A DNA stretch of 13,632 bases from Candidatus Sumerlaeota bacterium (GTDB taxonomy: Bacteria; Sumerlaeota; Sumerlaeia; JADFCT01): the NCBI GenBank assembly GCA_017161665.1, contig JADFCT010000050.1:1-13632 (forward strand), written 5' to 3'. The first letter of the stretch is position 1, and the number at the start of each line of letters is the position of its first letter. Positions 1 to 7,155 of this stretch are shown here, one piece after another. Position numbers and translations under genes: made by a program. The notes under the pieces are model-generated. The model was not told the origin of the DNA and ran no database searches. It was given only the letters and a program-made list of their open reading frames with translations.

Positions 1-160
1 CCTCGGCCAGAATGTCTTCCAGCCCAAACAGGGTTTTGGCCACAAAAACCGAGGAGGCGCCCGTCGATTTCTGTATCGGTTTGGGTTTCTCTGGGCGGTG
101 ACGATTGTCTTTGGGCCGTGGGGGGCGAGGGGATCGGGGAGGTCGGCGCGATTCAGTCAT
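1..160 (-). CDS. THUMP-type 23S rRNA guanine methyltransferase (RlmL/YpsC-like), N-terminal fragment
   Basis: The reading frame opens with ATG at 158-160 and runs off the left edge, so only the first 53 residues are visible. Residues 1-35 form a basic, proline- and arginine-rich tail (repeated RPP and PRP). The protein then enters the phrase FVAKTLFGLEDILAE. This 'F-A-K-T-x-x-G-L-E-x-x-L-A-E' pattern is typical of the start of THUMP-domain class I SAM-dependent RNA methyltransferases of the RlmL/YpsC type, which make m2G in 23S rRNA. The fold assignment rests on this short stretch only; the catalytic domain is outside the window. The basic tail is longer than usual for the family and could bind RNA (inference). 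No strong Shine-Dalgarno lies upstream (only AGG about 9 bases before ATG). It lies downstream of, and in the same direction as, the peroxidase gene, 194 bases away. Confidence 0.62.
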   Translation of the reverse strand, partial: MTESRRPPRSPRPPRPKDNRHRPEKPKPIQKSTGASSVFVAKTLFGLEDILAE

Positions 161-289
161 GAGTCAAACCTGCGGCAGAGCGAGCAACGGGAGCGAAGCC
201 CTGGGTAAGAGGAATATCGATCAATCTGCCGAGGCGATTTCGCCACGAAGCTGGCAGACAACCGTGACGGCGTCGCCCCATCTAACACT

Positions 290-328
290 CAGCCGCCGGG
301 CCTTTGCAAGGGCAAGTCCCGGCGGCTG
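290..328. other. GC-rich stem-loop between peroxidase and methyltransferase genes
   Basis: A perfect 11-bp inverted repeat (CAGCCGCCGGG at 290-300, its complement at 318-328) encloses a 17-base loop. The loop itself contains the small palindrome CCTTTGCAAGG (301-311). It starts 27 bases past the stop of the minus-strand peroxidase gene. No T-run follows on either strand, so it is not a standard intrinsic terminator. It could be a transcript 3'-end stabiliser or a Rho-assisted terminator. Confidence 0.4.
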
Positions 329-354
329 GAGAAATGAGTGACGTTGACTCCGAT

Positions 355-1758
355 TCAGGGGGTTTTCGCGGCGAGGGAACGTCCCTGATATTCCCCGGTC
401 AGCGCTTTGAGGAAGGCGACCAGTTCCTCGATCCGCGCCGCCGTGGCTTTTTCACCCATCTGAAGGCGAATCATCACATCCACAGCCTCTTCCAGGGTTT
501 TAGCGGAAGCGTCATGGAAATAGGGGAAGGTCAGCTCGATATTGCGAAGGAGGGGAACCTTGAAGAAAAACTTGTCGGCCTCGTTTTTCGTGTGGTTGAA
601 CCGTCCCTGATCGGTTTCCGTCAATTCCCCGCCCCGTTCGGCGAAGTAGTCACCGTATCGACCGACTTTTTCGAAGGACTGACCACCCATGGCCACGCCG
701 ACGTGACACATGGCGCAGCCGAGATCCTGAAAATGCCCCCAACCCTTGAGGGCTTTCGCGTCCAGGGCCGATTCGTCGCCGGCCAGGTATTTGTCAAAGG
801 GGCTGTTCGGCGTGATCAGCGTTGACTCAAAGATCGCAATCGCGCTGGTGACGGTGTCTTTGTTCAGGCCCTGGGGGAACTCTTTCGTAAAGGCCGCTGT
901 CAGTTCCTCATCCGCGTTGAGGGTTTCGACGACGACGTTCCAATCCGCGGCCATTTCGATGGGATTTTCCACGGGGCCTTCGGCCTGTTCCTGAAGGTCG
1001 GCGGCGCGTCCATCCCAGAATTGAGTCAGATTATAGCGGGCATTGAAGACGGTGGGTGAATTGATGGGCCCCTTGGCGTCGCCCACGCCGGTCGCCACGG
1101 CTTCCTGATCCGTCCCGCCTTTGCCCAGATCATGGCAGGAGGCGCAGGACAGGGTGTGGTCCTTGGACAGGCGGGTGTCGTTAAAGAGTTTTTCGCCAAA
1201 AGCGACCTTGGCTTCGGGCTGGCCGTGCTCGGCGGGGAGGGGATAGACGCCGCTGACGCCTGTGTCGGCATCGACCCCATCGGGAACATAATGGGTAATG
1301 CGCGTTTCATGAATCCAATCGGCGATCACTTCTTTTTCGTCAGCCGACAGCCCGCCGTCCCAGTGGAGGGCCACATAACGCAGGGGGGGCATGAGGCCCT
1401 TGTCGATCACATATTCAATTTTGGCCAGATCGACTTCACCCACGGCCGGACCGGATTGGGCGAACTGGGGCGCCATATCATAAAAGTCCAGGCCCAGTTC
1501 GATATCCGCCGTGATGATCCCTTTTGCGATGGGGAAATTCGCGTAAAAAGGAAGGATATAATCCTGCGTGTGACAGTTGGCGCATTTCGGCCCCAGGATG
1601 TCGATCACGGCCCCGTCCTGGGGGCGCGCCGCCTTGATGGCGGCCATGGTCTTGCTTTGGGGCAGCCCCACAATCAGGTTCGACACGGGCAACGCCAGCG
1701 CAAACAGCGCCGCAGCGCACACGATAAGGATCATCAGACGTTTTTTCATTTGTGACAT
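355..1758 (-). CDS. yhjA: Membrane-anchored tri-haem cytochrome c peroxidase, YhjA-like quinol peroxidase
   Basis: The 467-residue protein should reduce H2O2 to water in the periplasm, taking electrons from the quinol pool as E. coli YhjA (about 465 aa) does. Residues 5-30 are a hydrophobic signal anchor. Three CxxCH haem c sites are visible: CANCH 59-63 in the extra N-terminal haem domain, CASCH 205-209 and CAMCH 348-352 in the two-domain peroxidase core. The N-terminal domain also has MPPLRYVALHW (123-133), which matches the same region in YhjA as I recall it, with a likely Met ligand. The core shows FWDGRA (248-252) and PVENPIEM (262-269), usual in bacterial di-haem peroxidases, and PYFHDAS near 412-418. 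The ATG at 1758 is preferred over one three codons later because GAGGAG sits 8 bases upstream. It appears to be a single-gene unit. High confidence in the family; the quinol donor is inferred from homology. Confidence 0.92.
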   Translation of the reverse strand: MSQMKKRLMILIVCAAALFALALPVSNLIVGLPQSKTMAAIKAARPQDGAVIDILGPKCANCHTQDYILPFYANFPIAKGIITADIELGLDFYDMAPQFAQSGPAVGEVDLAKIEYVIDKGLMPPLRYVALHWDGGLSADEKEVIADWIHETRITHYVPDGVDADTGVSGVYPLPAEHGQPEAKVAFGEKLFNDTRLSKDHTLSCASCHDLGKGGTDQEAVATGVGDAKGPINSPTVFNARYNLTQFWDGRAADLQEQAEGPVENPIEMAADWNVVVETLNADEELTAAFTKEFPQGLNKDTVTSAIAIFESTLITPNSPFDKYLAGDESALDAKALKGWGHFQDLGCAMCHVGVAMGGQSFEKVGRYGDYFAERGGELTETDQGRFNHTKNEADKFFFKVPLLRNIELTFPYFHDASAKTLEEAVDVMIRLQMGEKATAARIEELVAFLKALTGEYQGRSLAAKTP

Positions 1759-1987
1759 TCGGCAAACTCCTCAAATCTAAGATTGTTTGGATCAGCTCAA
1801 TGCGGTGATCCCACGCATTAAATTGTACACATCTTAAAGGTACGCAGTCTCTTTAGAGCATTCAACTATAAAGACGCGCCGGAAAATAAGAATCGGGCCG
1901 GCGCCTCAGTTGGTGTGGCCAGTGGGTTGGAATTGGCCAGATCTTTGATCGTATGGGGGGGCGAAACGCGCTTCCCTGCAGGCGCGC
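1759..1987. other. Intergenic region between peroxidase gene and rfbA 3' end
   Basis: This 229-base gap holds the leader of the peroxidase gene and the 3' region of rfbA. A TACAAT hexamer on the minus strand (1822-1827) could be a -10 box for the peroxidase, but I see no convincing -35 partner. A candidate terminator at 1876-1904 is listed separately. No small gene is apparent. Confidence 0.4.
1876..1904 (-). terminator. Possible intrinsic terminator of the rfbBA unit
   Basis: A 7-bp all-GC stem (GCGCCGG at 1876-1882 paired with CCGGCGC at 1898-1904) encloses a 15-base AT-rich loop. On the minus strand it is followed by GTCTTTATAGTT, a modest T-rich tail. It lies about 85-110 bases past the rfbA stop codon, so it would end the rfbB-rfbA message before the peroxidase gene. 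The weak T-run keeps confidence moderate. Confidence 0.4.
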
Positions 1988-2869
1988 CTACTGGTCGATC
2001 AGATTGCGCAGATAGTCGCCGTATGCCTTCGCCGGATGCTGATCGGCCAGTTTCAGCAACTGGGGGGTATCGATATATTTTTCGCGCCAGGCGATTTCTT
2101 CGGGACACGAGATTTTAAGCCCCTGTCGGGACTCAATGGTTTGAACATAGTTGGAGGCTTGGAGATAGGCCTCTGGTGTGCCGGTGTCCAGCCAGGCCGC
2201 CCCCCGTCCCAGAAGTTCGACATGCAGGGCGCCGCGGCGGAGGTAGTCGTTGTTCACGTCCGTGATTTCCAGTTCGCCGCGCGGGGAAGGCCGGATGGCT
2301 TCGGCGACCTGGACAATGTCGGCGTCATAGAAGTAAAGCCCCACCACGGCGTAATGGGACTTGGGCTTGGCGGGTTTTTCCTCAATGGAGATCACCCGTT
2401 GCTCCGCGTCGAAGGCCACGACGCCATAGCGCTGCGGATCCTGGACCCGATAGCCGAAGATGGTGGCGCCGGTGGGTTCGGTCTGGCTATGGACCGCGCG
2501 AATCCGCTTCAGATTCTGGGGCATGTTATAGCCATAGAACACATTGTCGCCCAGGATCAGGCCGGCCGGCCCTCCATCGAGGAAATCGCGTCCGATCAGA
2601 AAGGCCTGGGCCAGACCTTCGGGACGCGGTTGCTCGGCATATTGGAGATCCAGTCCCCAGGGATGGCCGTCGCCGAGCAGTTCCCGATAGAGGGGCAAGT
2701 CGCGCGGTGTGGAGATGATCAGGATTTCCCGCAGCCCCGCCAGCATGAGTGTGGACAGGGGATAGAAAATCATCGGTTTGTCATAGATCGGCAACAGTTG
2801 CTTGCTGACCACTTGCGTCATGGGCGCCAGTCGCGTGCCGCTGCCCCCGGCCAGAATAATGCCTTTCAT
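1988..2869 (-). CDS. rfbA: Glucose-1-phosphate thymidylyltransferase RfbA (RmlA)
   Basis: This 293-residue enzyme joins dTTP and glucose-1-phosphate to give dTDP-glucose and pyrophosphate, the first step toward dTDP-rhamnose and other 6-deoxysugars. The N-terminus carries the nucleotidyltransferase signature GGSGTRL (8-14) followed by SKQLLPIYDKPMI (22-34). Further on are GDNVFYG (107-113), EEKP (163-166) and WLDTGT (226-231), all standard for the family. Length is normal. An open frame extends 23 codons upstream, but the ATG at 2869 starts directly on the conserved MKGIILAGG and has AGGAG 9 bases before it, so it is the true start. It follows rfbB by 71 bases in the same direction, making an rfbB-rfbA unit. 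No rfbC or rfbD is in the window. Confidence 0.95.
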   Translation of the reverse strand: MKGIILAGGSGTRLAPMTQVVSKQLLPIYDKPMIFYPLSTLMLAGLREILIISTPRDLPLYRELLGDGHPWGLDLQYAEQPRPEGLAQAFLIGRDFLDGGPAGLILGDNVFYGYNMPQNLKRIRAVHSQTEPTGATIFGYRVQDPQRYGVVAFDAEQRVISIEEKPAKPKSHYAVVGLYFYDADIVQVAEAIRPSPRGELEITDVNNDYLRRGALHVELLGRGAAWLDTGTPEAYLQASNYVQTIESRQGLKISCPEEIAWREKYIDTPQLLKLADQHPAKAYGDYLRNLIDQ

Positions 2870-2940
2870 TTTCACAATCTCCTGCGCATGGGATTTGAAT
2901 TCGGAATCTTTTGGAACAACCGTCTGCAAGCGTCTCACGA

Positions 2941-4005
2941 TTACGTTTGCCCCAGTCGCTGTCCGTCATATTTGCTCTGCCGGATGGGGCCCCACCACCA
3001 TTCGTTGTCCAGATACCATTGGACGGTCTTGCGCAGGCCGGTCTCGAAATTCTCTTGTGGGCGCCAGCCCAGTTCGTTCCGCAACCGTGTGGCGTCGATG
3101 GCGTAGCGTTTGTCATGGCCGGGGCGATCGGCCACGAATTCGATCTGGTCGCGGTAGGCGGCCCGCCCCCCGGCGCGCCGGTCGCCGGCGATGTCGTCCA
3201 GGATGTCGCAGATGGTCTCGACGACCTGGAGGTTGGTTCGCTCATTGCCGCCGCCGACGTTATAGGTTCGGCCCGGAGCGCCCTGCTCGACGACCTGCCA
3301 CAGGGCGCGGGCGTGGTCTTCCACATACAGCCAGTCGCGGATGTTGTCGCCCCTGCCATAGATGGGCAGGGGGCGACCGTCCAGGGCATTGAGAATGACC
3401 AGCGGGACGAGTTTTTCGGGAAAATGATAGGGGCCGTAATTGTTCGAGCAATTCGTGATGAGCACGGGCAGGCCGTAGGTATGGAACCAGGCCATGACCA
3501 GATGGTCGCTGCCGGCCTTGCTGGCCGAATAGGGCGAGCGGGGGTCGTAAGGGGTTTCTTCCGTAAAGAGACCGTCCGACCCGAGGGAGCCGTACACTTC
3601 ATCGGTCGAGATGTGCAGAAATCGAAAGGCGTCGCGCGCATCAGGCGTCAGCGTCTTCCAATACCCATGGGCGGAGGCGAGCATCTGATAGGTCCCCTGG
3701 ATATTGGTTCGGATAAATTCGGCCGGGCCGTCAATGGACCGATCGACATGGGACTCGGCGGCCAGGTGCATGACGGCGTCGGGTTGGAAGTCGCGGATCG
3801 CTCCGTCCACGGTCGCGCCATCGCAGATGTCGGCCTGAAGGAAGGCATAGCGATCGCTGTCGGCCACCTCGCGCAGGCTTTCGATATTGCCCGCATAGGT
3901 GAGTTTATCGAGGTTGAAGACGATCGCGTCTGTTTCGGCGATCAGATAGCGGATCAGGGCGGAACCGATAAATCCGGCGCCACCGGTAATGAGAATTCGC
4001 TTCAT
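2941..4005 (-). CDS. rfbB: dTDP-glucose 4,6-dehydratase RfbB (RmlB)
   Basis: This 354-residue extended short-chain dehydrogenase converts dTDP-glucose to dTDP-4-keto-6-deoxyglucose with bound NAD+. The Rossmann motif GGAGFIG is at 8-14. LAAESHVDRS (81-90) and STDEVYG (133-139) supply the Thr-Asp-Glu dehydratase residues (134-136), and YSASK (159-163) holds the catalytic Tyr and Lys. Length matches RmlB. An upstream TTG at 4044 would add 13 residues. The ATG at 4005 is preferred because it begins at the conserved MKRILITGG and a GGAAAG stretch lies just upstream. It is the first gene of the rfbB-rfbA unit. The DNA upstream is the CTCTGTG hairpin repeat, and I see no clear promoter there. Confidence 0.96.
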   Translation of the reverse strand: MKRILITGGAGFIGSALIRYLIAETDAIVFNLDKLTYAGNIESLREVADSDRYAFLQADICDGATVDGAIRDFQPDAVMHLAAESHVDRSIDGPAEFIRTNIQGTYQMLASAHGYWKTLTPDARDAFRFLHISTDEVYGSLGSDGLFTEETPYDPRSPYSASKAGSDHLVMAWFHTYGLPVLITNCSNNYGPYHFPEKLVPLVILNALDGRPLPIYGRGDNIRDWLYVEDHARALWQVVEQGAPGRTYNVGGGNERTNLQVVETICDILDDIAGDRRAGGRAAYRDQIEFVADRPGHDKRYAIDATRLRNELGWRPQENFETGLRKTVQWYLDNEWWWGPIRQSKYDGQRLGQT

Positions 4006-4089
4006 TGTTTTCTTTCCGGAAGAGGTTCGGTCTGCGGCAATCAATCAATCCCCTTCTGATTTTGGTCAAACGGTCCCAAGGCCAACAAT

Positions 4090-4171
4090 CTCTGTGGTCT
4101 CTGTGACTCTGTGGTAAAAATTTTTCACCACAGAGACACAGAGAACACAGAGAACACAGAGTCAAACAAGA
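4090..4171. repeat. CTCTGTG/CACAGAG intergenic hairpin repeat
   Basis: Several copies of CTCTGTG on the left face several copies of CACAGAG on the right, around an AAAAATTTTT centre. The core inverted repeat is 4099-4120 against 4121-4143, with one mismatch and one bulged base. Extra CACAGAGAA units continue to about 4170. The same heptamer repeat is, to my knowledge, scattered between genes in many environmental bacterial genomes and is a known source of false ORFs rich in 'LCSLCLCG' and 'SHRDHRD'. It sits in the 5' leader or promoter region of rfbB. Function unknown; it could form a long RNA hairpin or DNA cruciform. Confidence 0.75.
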
Positions 4172-4209
4172 AAAAATATTTTTTTCCGAGAGCCTTACGA
4201 CAGTCTCGG
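4171..4209 (-). terminator. Possible terminator after the winged-helix regulator gene
   Basis: A 6-bp stem (CCGAGA at 4186-4191, TCTCGG at 4204-4209) with a 12-base loop lies 17 bases past the regulator's stop. On the minus strand it is followed by AAAAAAATATTTTTT (4185-4171). The T-run is separated from the stem by an A-run, which is atypical, though the A/T block can itself pair. Confidence 0.4.
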
Positions 4210-4226
4210 GGAATGGGCCGAGAGAA

Positions 4227-4637
4227 TCAAGCCGGATTCGGCTCCCCGGCATCGCCGTCCCGGATCATTTTCGGTTTGGGCTGACTCTCGCGCACAGCCT
4301 GGGCGTCCAGGACCACCCGCTGCAATTCATCCAGGTACTCAAAAAAACGTTCCCGTCCCGTGGGGGACAATCGCACCAAGGTTTGGGGCCGATTGTTTTG
4401 ATAGCCTTTCCAGACCTGGACCAGCCGGGCGTCCTGAAGGGTCTTGATATGGCGGCTGAGATTGCCGTCGCTCAATGCGCACAGGTGTTTCAGGTCTGTA
4501 AACAAGACCCCATCCGGGTGCGAAGCCAGGGACGTGAGGATTCCCAACCGGGCTTTTTCATGAAGCACACGATCCAGGCCCTCATAAGCGAATCGGCCGG
4601 ATTCTTCTGTGACGCGCGAAGGCTTGCGCTTAGTCAT
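4227..4637 (-). CDS. Winged-helix transcriptional regulator (HTH_34 / MarR-ArsR-like)
   Basis: A 136-residue predicted DNA-binding protein. Residues 20-40 form a helix around VLHEKARLGILTSL. Residues 46-70 are the helix-turn-helix with FTDLKHLC and the recognition helix ALSDGNLSRHIKTL. The wing contains GYQNNRPQTLVRLSPTGRERF (79-98). This order is typical of the small HTH_34 branch of winged-helix regulators, which have no ligand domain. The C-terminal 25 residues are charged and probably disordered. The start is taken at ATG 4637, which overlaps the upstream membrane-protein gene by 8 bases (ATGACTAA) and has GGGAG 10 bases upstream; a TTG at 4661 is less likely. The overlap implies translational coupling, so the regulator probably acts with, or controls, the membrane protein (inference). 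Target and signal are unknown. Confidence 0.85.
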   Translation of the reverse strand: MTKRKPSRVTEESGRFAYEGLDRVLHEKARLGILTSLASHPDGVLFTDLKHLCALSDGNLSRHIKTLQDARLVQVWKGYQNNRPQTLVRLSPTGRERFFEYLDELQRVVLDAQAVRESQPKPKMIRDGDAGEPNPA

Positions 4638-5235
4638 GCTCCCGATGCTCCCGACGGGCAAATAAGATGATGGCGGTCAACCATTGGCCGATTCCAAAGA
4701 CCCATCCCATGGCCCAGGGGCGCAGACTCCATCCCTCGGGGGCCACCGCCAGAAGAAACAATCCGGACAGAAGATAATAAAAGGCCAGGTGGAGGGCGCC
4801 TTTGGGCAGCCAGGGGCGGGAGGCGAATATCCCCAGGCTCATAAAAACCGCCCACAGCCCCGGCAGTGTCTGGATCAACGGAAGCCCCATGGGCAAGAAG
4901 GCCACCGTCACCAACGCGCCGGCAAGCAGAGCGGGCGCCAACTGTCCCGTCGCCGACAGGGTCTGTTCCCGCTGGGTCGGACTTTCGGCGCGGAAGTAGT
5001 TGTGGACCACGCCGCTCATGGCCACGGGAAAAGCCACCGCCGCCACGATCACCCAGTAATAGATCCCTTGAACCGGATCGGCCGGAGAAGTGAACCACGG
5101 CTGGAGTCCGGCGGCGACCACCGCCAGCGCGCCGGTCAGGGCGATGGGGACGGCGCGATACCCACGATATACGCGCGCCCGCGCAATGTGATCGTGGATT
5201 GTCGAAATTTGCTCCAATGCCTTTTCCAGATCCAT
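4630..5235 (-). CDS. Six-helix inner-membrane protein of unknown function
   Basis: A 201-residue protein with a soluble, helical N-terminus (residues 1-27, MDLEKALEQISTIHDHIARA). About six hydrophobic segments follow, near 28-46, 59-80, 99-120, 123-138, 146-165 and 174-193, and a charged tail REHREHD ends the protein. I recognise no catalytic motif or named family. The start at ATG 5235 is supported by CGGAG 6 bases upstream. The gene follows the glycosyltransferase by 48 bases and overlaps the winged-helix regulator, so all three are likely co-transcribed. Small membrane proteins coupled to an HTH_34 regulator recur in bacteria; the membrane partner may sense or transmit a membrane signal (inference). 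Confidence 0.82.
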   Translation of the reverse strand: MDLEKALEQISTIHDHIARARVYRGYRAVPIALTGALAVVAAGLQPWFTSPADPVQGIYYWVIVAAVAFPVAMSGVVHNYFRAESPTQREQTLSATGQLAPALLAGALVTVAFLPMGLPLIQTLPGLWAVFMSLGIFASRPWLPKGALHLAFYYLLSGLFLLAVAPEGWSLRPWAMGWVFGIGQWLTAIILFARREHREHD

Positions 5236-5283
5236 GAACGACTCCGGGAAACGGGTGTTCCACGCATTCTTTGCCCGCTGAGG

Positions 5284-6417
5284 CTAAAATAAATGATGAT
5301 ACATGTCCAGGATCGCTTGGGCCGTTTGATCCCAATCGAAGCGATTGACATTTTCCCGGCCCCGGGCGATCAATTTCGCGCGCAATTCAGTATCCGTCAA
5401 GATCTGGTAGAGGTCATCGGAAATGGTTACGACGGAGTCGGGTTGCGTGACCAACGCGGATCCGTTGGCCACCTCCGGCAACGCGCCGTGATCGGCGATC
5501 AAAACCGGGGTCCCCGCGGCCTGGGCCTCAATCAGCGGCATCCCGAAGCCTTCGTATTTCGTCACGAACAAGAGGGCCGAGGCGCGCTCATACAGGCAGC
5601 GTTTCTCCAGTTCGCTGACCTGACCGAACACGCGCACCTGATCTCTCACGCGTCGCCGTTCCAGGAGGGGACGGACATCTTCGAAAAAACGGTCCTCGTT
5701 GAGCACCAGCACAAGATGCATGTCGGCCATATCCTTGCGCCGGGCGCACAGGCGCCAGAAGGCGCGGATCATGTTCGGCAGGTTCTTGTTGGGGCGCGTG
5801 CTGCCCAGATAGAGGATGTATCGGTCGGGCAAATTCATTTTGGTCAGGATCTGATTGGCGGTCATCTCATCGACCGGTTCCAGCACGGCGGGATCCACAC
5901 CGGGATAGATGACGATGGTGTTCGAACGGGATTCCGGAATCAGGGCCGCCAGTTCACGGCGTGTGGTGTGCGAAACGGCAATAATATACCGCGCCCGGCG
6001 CACGGCATAGGGATAGACAAACCGATAGAAATGCTCATAGGCCTTGCGCAGAGGATAAATCCGCCGACTGCTGAACTCGCGCATGACCAGCGGTTGCAGG
6101 TCATGAATCGTGATAATGGCGGGGATTTTGAGTCGCAGCGGGAGGATGGGGAACAGGGAATGGAGCAGGTCGGCGCGGCATTCGCGAATGAGCCCGCGCA
6201 TTTGGAACAACGAATACAGCGAGACCGGCCGACCGGGCACATGAATGATTTCCGAATTGTCCGGCAGGTCCAGTTCGCGATCGTAACTTTGATGCACAAA
6301 AATGGTATATTGATTATCCGGATCCAACGCCGTCAGACGGCGAACCAGATGTTCGCTGTGGTTGCCGATTCCCGAATATTCTCGGGTCAAATAGCGGGCG
6401 TCAATAGCGATTCGCAT
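5284..6417 (-). CDS. GT4-family glycosyltransferase (group 1)
   Basis: A 377-residue retaining glycosyltransferase with the GT-B fold. The N-terminal acceptor domain begins MRIAIDARYL and has SGIGNHSEHLVRRL (15-28) and the HDLQPL segment (105-110). The linker into the donor domain carries YLGSTRPNKNL (203-213). The donor-binding EX7E motif is E289-GFGMPLI-E297, followed by AQAAGTPVLIADHGALPEVA. Together these are characteristic of GT4 enzymes such as mannosyl- and other hexosyltransferases of O-antigen or exopolysaccharide synthesis. Exact donor and acceptor cannot be read from sequence. There is no membrane segment, so it probably acts on lipid-linked glycans at the inner face of the membrane. 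ATG 6417 begins at the conserved MRIAIDAR, with AGGA about 13 bases upstream. A sigma70-like promoter lies at 6460-6487. It is the first gene of a likely three-gene operon. Confidence 0.92.
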   Translation of the reverse strand: MRIAIDARYLTREYSGIGNHSEHLVRRLTALDPDNQYTIFVHQSYDRELDLPDNSEIIHVPGRPVSLYSLFQMRGLIRECRADLLHSLFPILPLRLKIPAIITIHDLQPLVMREFSSRRIYPLRKAYEHFYRFVYPYAVRRARYIIAVSHTTRRELAALIPESRSNTIVIYPGVDPAVLEPVDEMTANQILTKMNLPDRYILYLGSTRPNKNLPNMIRAFWRLCARRKDMADMHLVLVLNEDRFFEDVRPLLERRRVRDQVRVFGQVSELEKRCLYERASALLFVTKYEGFGMPLIEAQAAGTPVLIADHGALPEVANGSALVTQPDSVVTISDDLYQILTDTELRAKLIARGRENVNRFDWDQTAQAILDMYHHLF

Positions 6418-6459
6418 GAGGGGCCGGTTTCCTGATCGCGTGTCTTCAACAGTTCCATC

Positions 6460-6487
6460 ACTATACCGGACCCCGCGAAACGCTCAA
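6460..6487 (-). promoter_or_regulatory. Sigma70-type promoter for the glycosyltransferase operon
   Basis: On the minus strand, TTGAGC (6482-6487) and TATAGT (6460-6465) are separated by 16 bases. The -10 box has five of six consensus positions and the -35 box four of six. Transcription would start near 6453, leaving about a 36-base leader before the ATG at 6417. This is the clearest promoter on the minus strand in the window. Confidence 0.55.
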
Positions 6488-6693
6488 CCCAAATTCGCAC
6501 AAACCATCCGAAAGCCCGGCGAACGTTGGTCATGAGCCTCGCAAGGGGGGAATTGTCTTCATCAAAGCCATGGATTGCCGTTGGACAGAGGCCATGGCTC
6601 GTGGACCTCGGTCGGCGCCGTCACGCTTTTTGCGCGCTGCGCGGCAAACATCGCGCCGGCGCCTCGATTACTCATGCTCAGACCCAGGGCTCT

Positions 6694-6756
6694 GCTCCCT
6701 ATCGGTCGCTCCACCCTGGGCTAATATGTGCCACCCCTATCGGGGCTTGGCTGATG
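6694..6756. repeat. Degenerate ~60-base interspersed repeat, copy 1
   Basis: This copy begins with the 15-mer GCTCCCTATCGGTCG, found again exactly 253 bases downstream. It continues with CCACCCTG, then a spacer and a TATCGGGGC-type end. The two copies match at roughly two thirds or more of positions over 60 bases. Copy 1 carries its own small inverted motif, CCCCTATCGGGG. Confidence 0.6.
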
Positions 6757-6806
6757 TTTGGCCCTTGGGGCGCGGGCCTTATCGGATAGTGGCGCAGCGC
6801 CCCGGC

Positions 6807-6882
6807 TTTCTTTGCGTCTTTGCGCCTTGGCGTTTAAAACGAAACAATCGCGTCCCGCCCCACGGTTCTTTGTGTCTTGGCG
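6807..6882. repeat. TTTGCGTCTTTGCG-type interspersed repeat block
   Basis: TTTCTTTGCGTCTTTGCG followed by CCTTGGCG (6807-6832) recurs in shortened form as TTCTTTGTGTCTTGGCG (6866-6882). Such TTTGCG/CTTTGCG runs are, to my knowledge, widespread between genes in environmental bacterial genomes, often together with CTCTGTG repeats like the one at 4090. No coding potential is evident. Confidence 0.55.
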
Positions 6883-6946
6883 ATTAGCGCAACCATCTTC
6901 TTTTCCTTCTATTCTTCATGGTTCAAAAAAAGAGTCCACCGTCACC

Positions 6947-7009
6947 GCTCCCTATCGGTCGGCCCCACCCTGAGCTCGTATACGACGTCCCGTCGGGGCG
7001 TCGTTGGCG
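6947..7009. repeat. Degenerate ~60-base interspersed repeat, copy 2
   Basis: This copy shares the exact 15-mer GCTCCCTATCGGTCG with copy 1, then CCACCCTGAGCT and CCCGTCGGGGCG at positions equivalent to CCACCCTGGGCT and CCCTATCGGGGC. The small hairpin core at the end is preserved although its bases differ, which suggests the structure matters or once mattered. Confidence 0.6.
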
Positions 7010-7155
7010 CGCAAAGAAACACAGCAGGCCCATGATCAAAAAAACGAACGGAATCCGTGAGACTCTGAAAAAGAGGCCTTATCCTAGAAAACGGCAGTTG
7101 CTCGTAGCGAATAGACGAAACCATTGTATTCTGATGCTTTGCGAAAAAGCCTCAA

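Noticed and set aside
1787..1800. TTGAGCTGATCCAA on the minus strand upstream of the peroxidase, resembling an FNR/CRP-type site.
   Set aside because: Only 7 of 10 informative positions match TTGAT-N4-ATCAA, and it would lie downstream of the only -10-like box; too weak to list as a site.
4090..4171. Considered as a CRISPR array because of repeated CACAGAG units.
   Set aside because: The units are 7-9 bases, inverted around one centre, with no unique spacers of regular length and no cas genes nearby.
3905..4252. Minus-strand 115-codon open frame over the repeat region.
   Set aside because: Its central part (LCSLCLCG, SHRDHRD) is translation of the CTCTGTG repeat and its ends overlap rfbB and the regulator gene.
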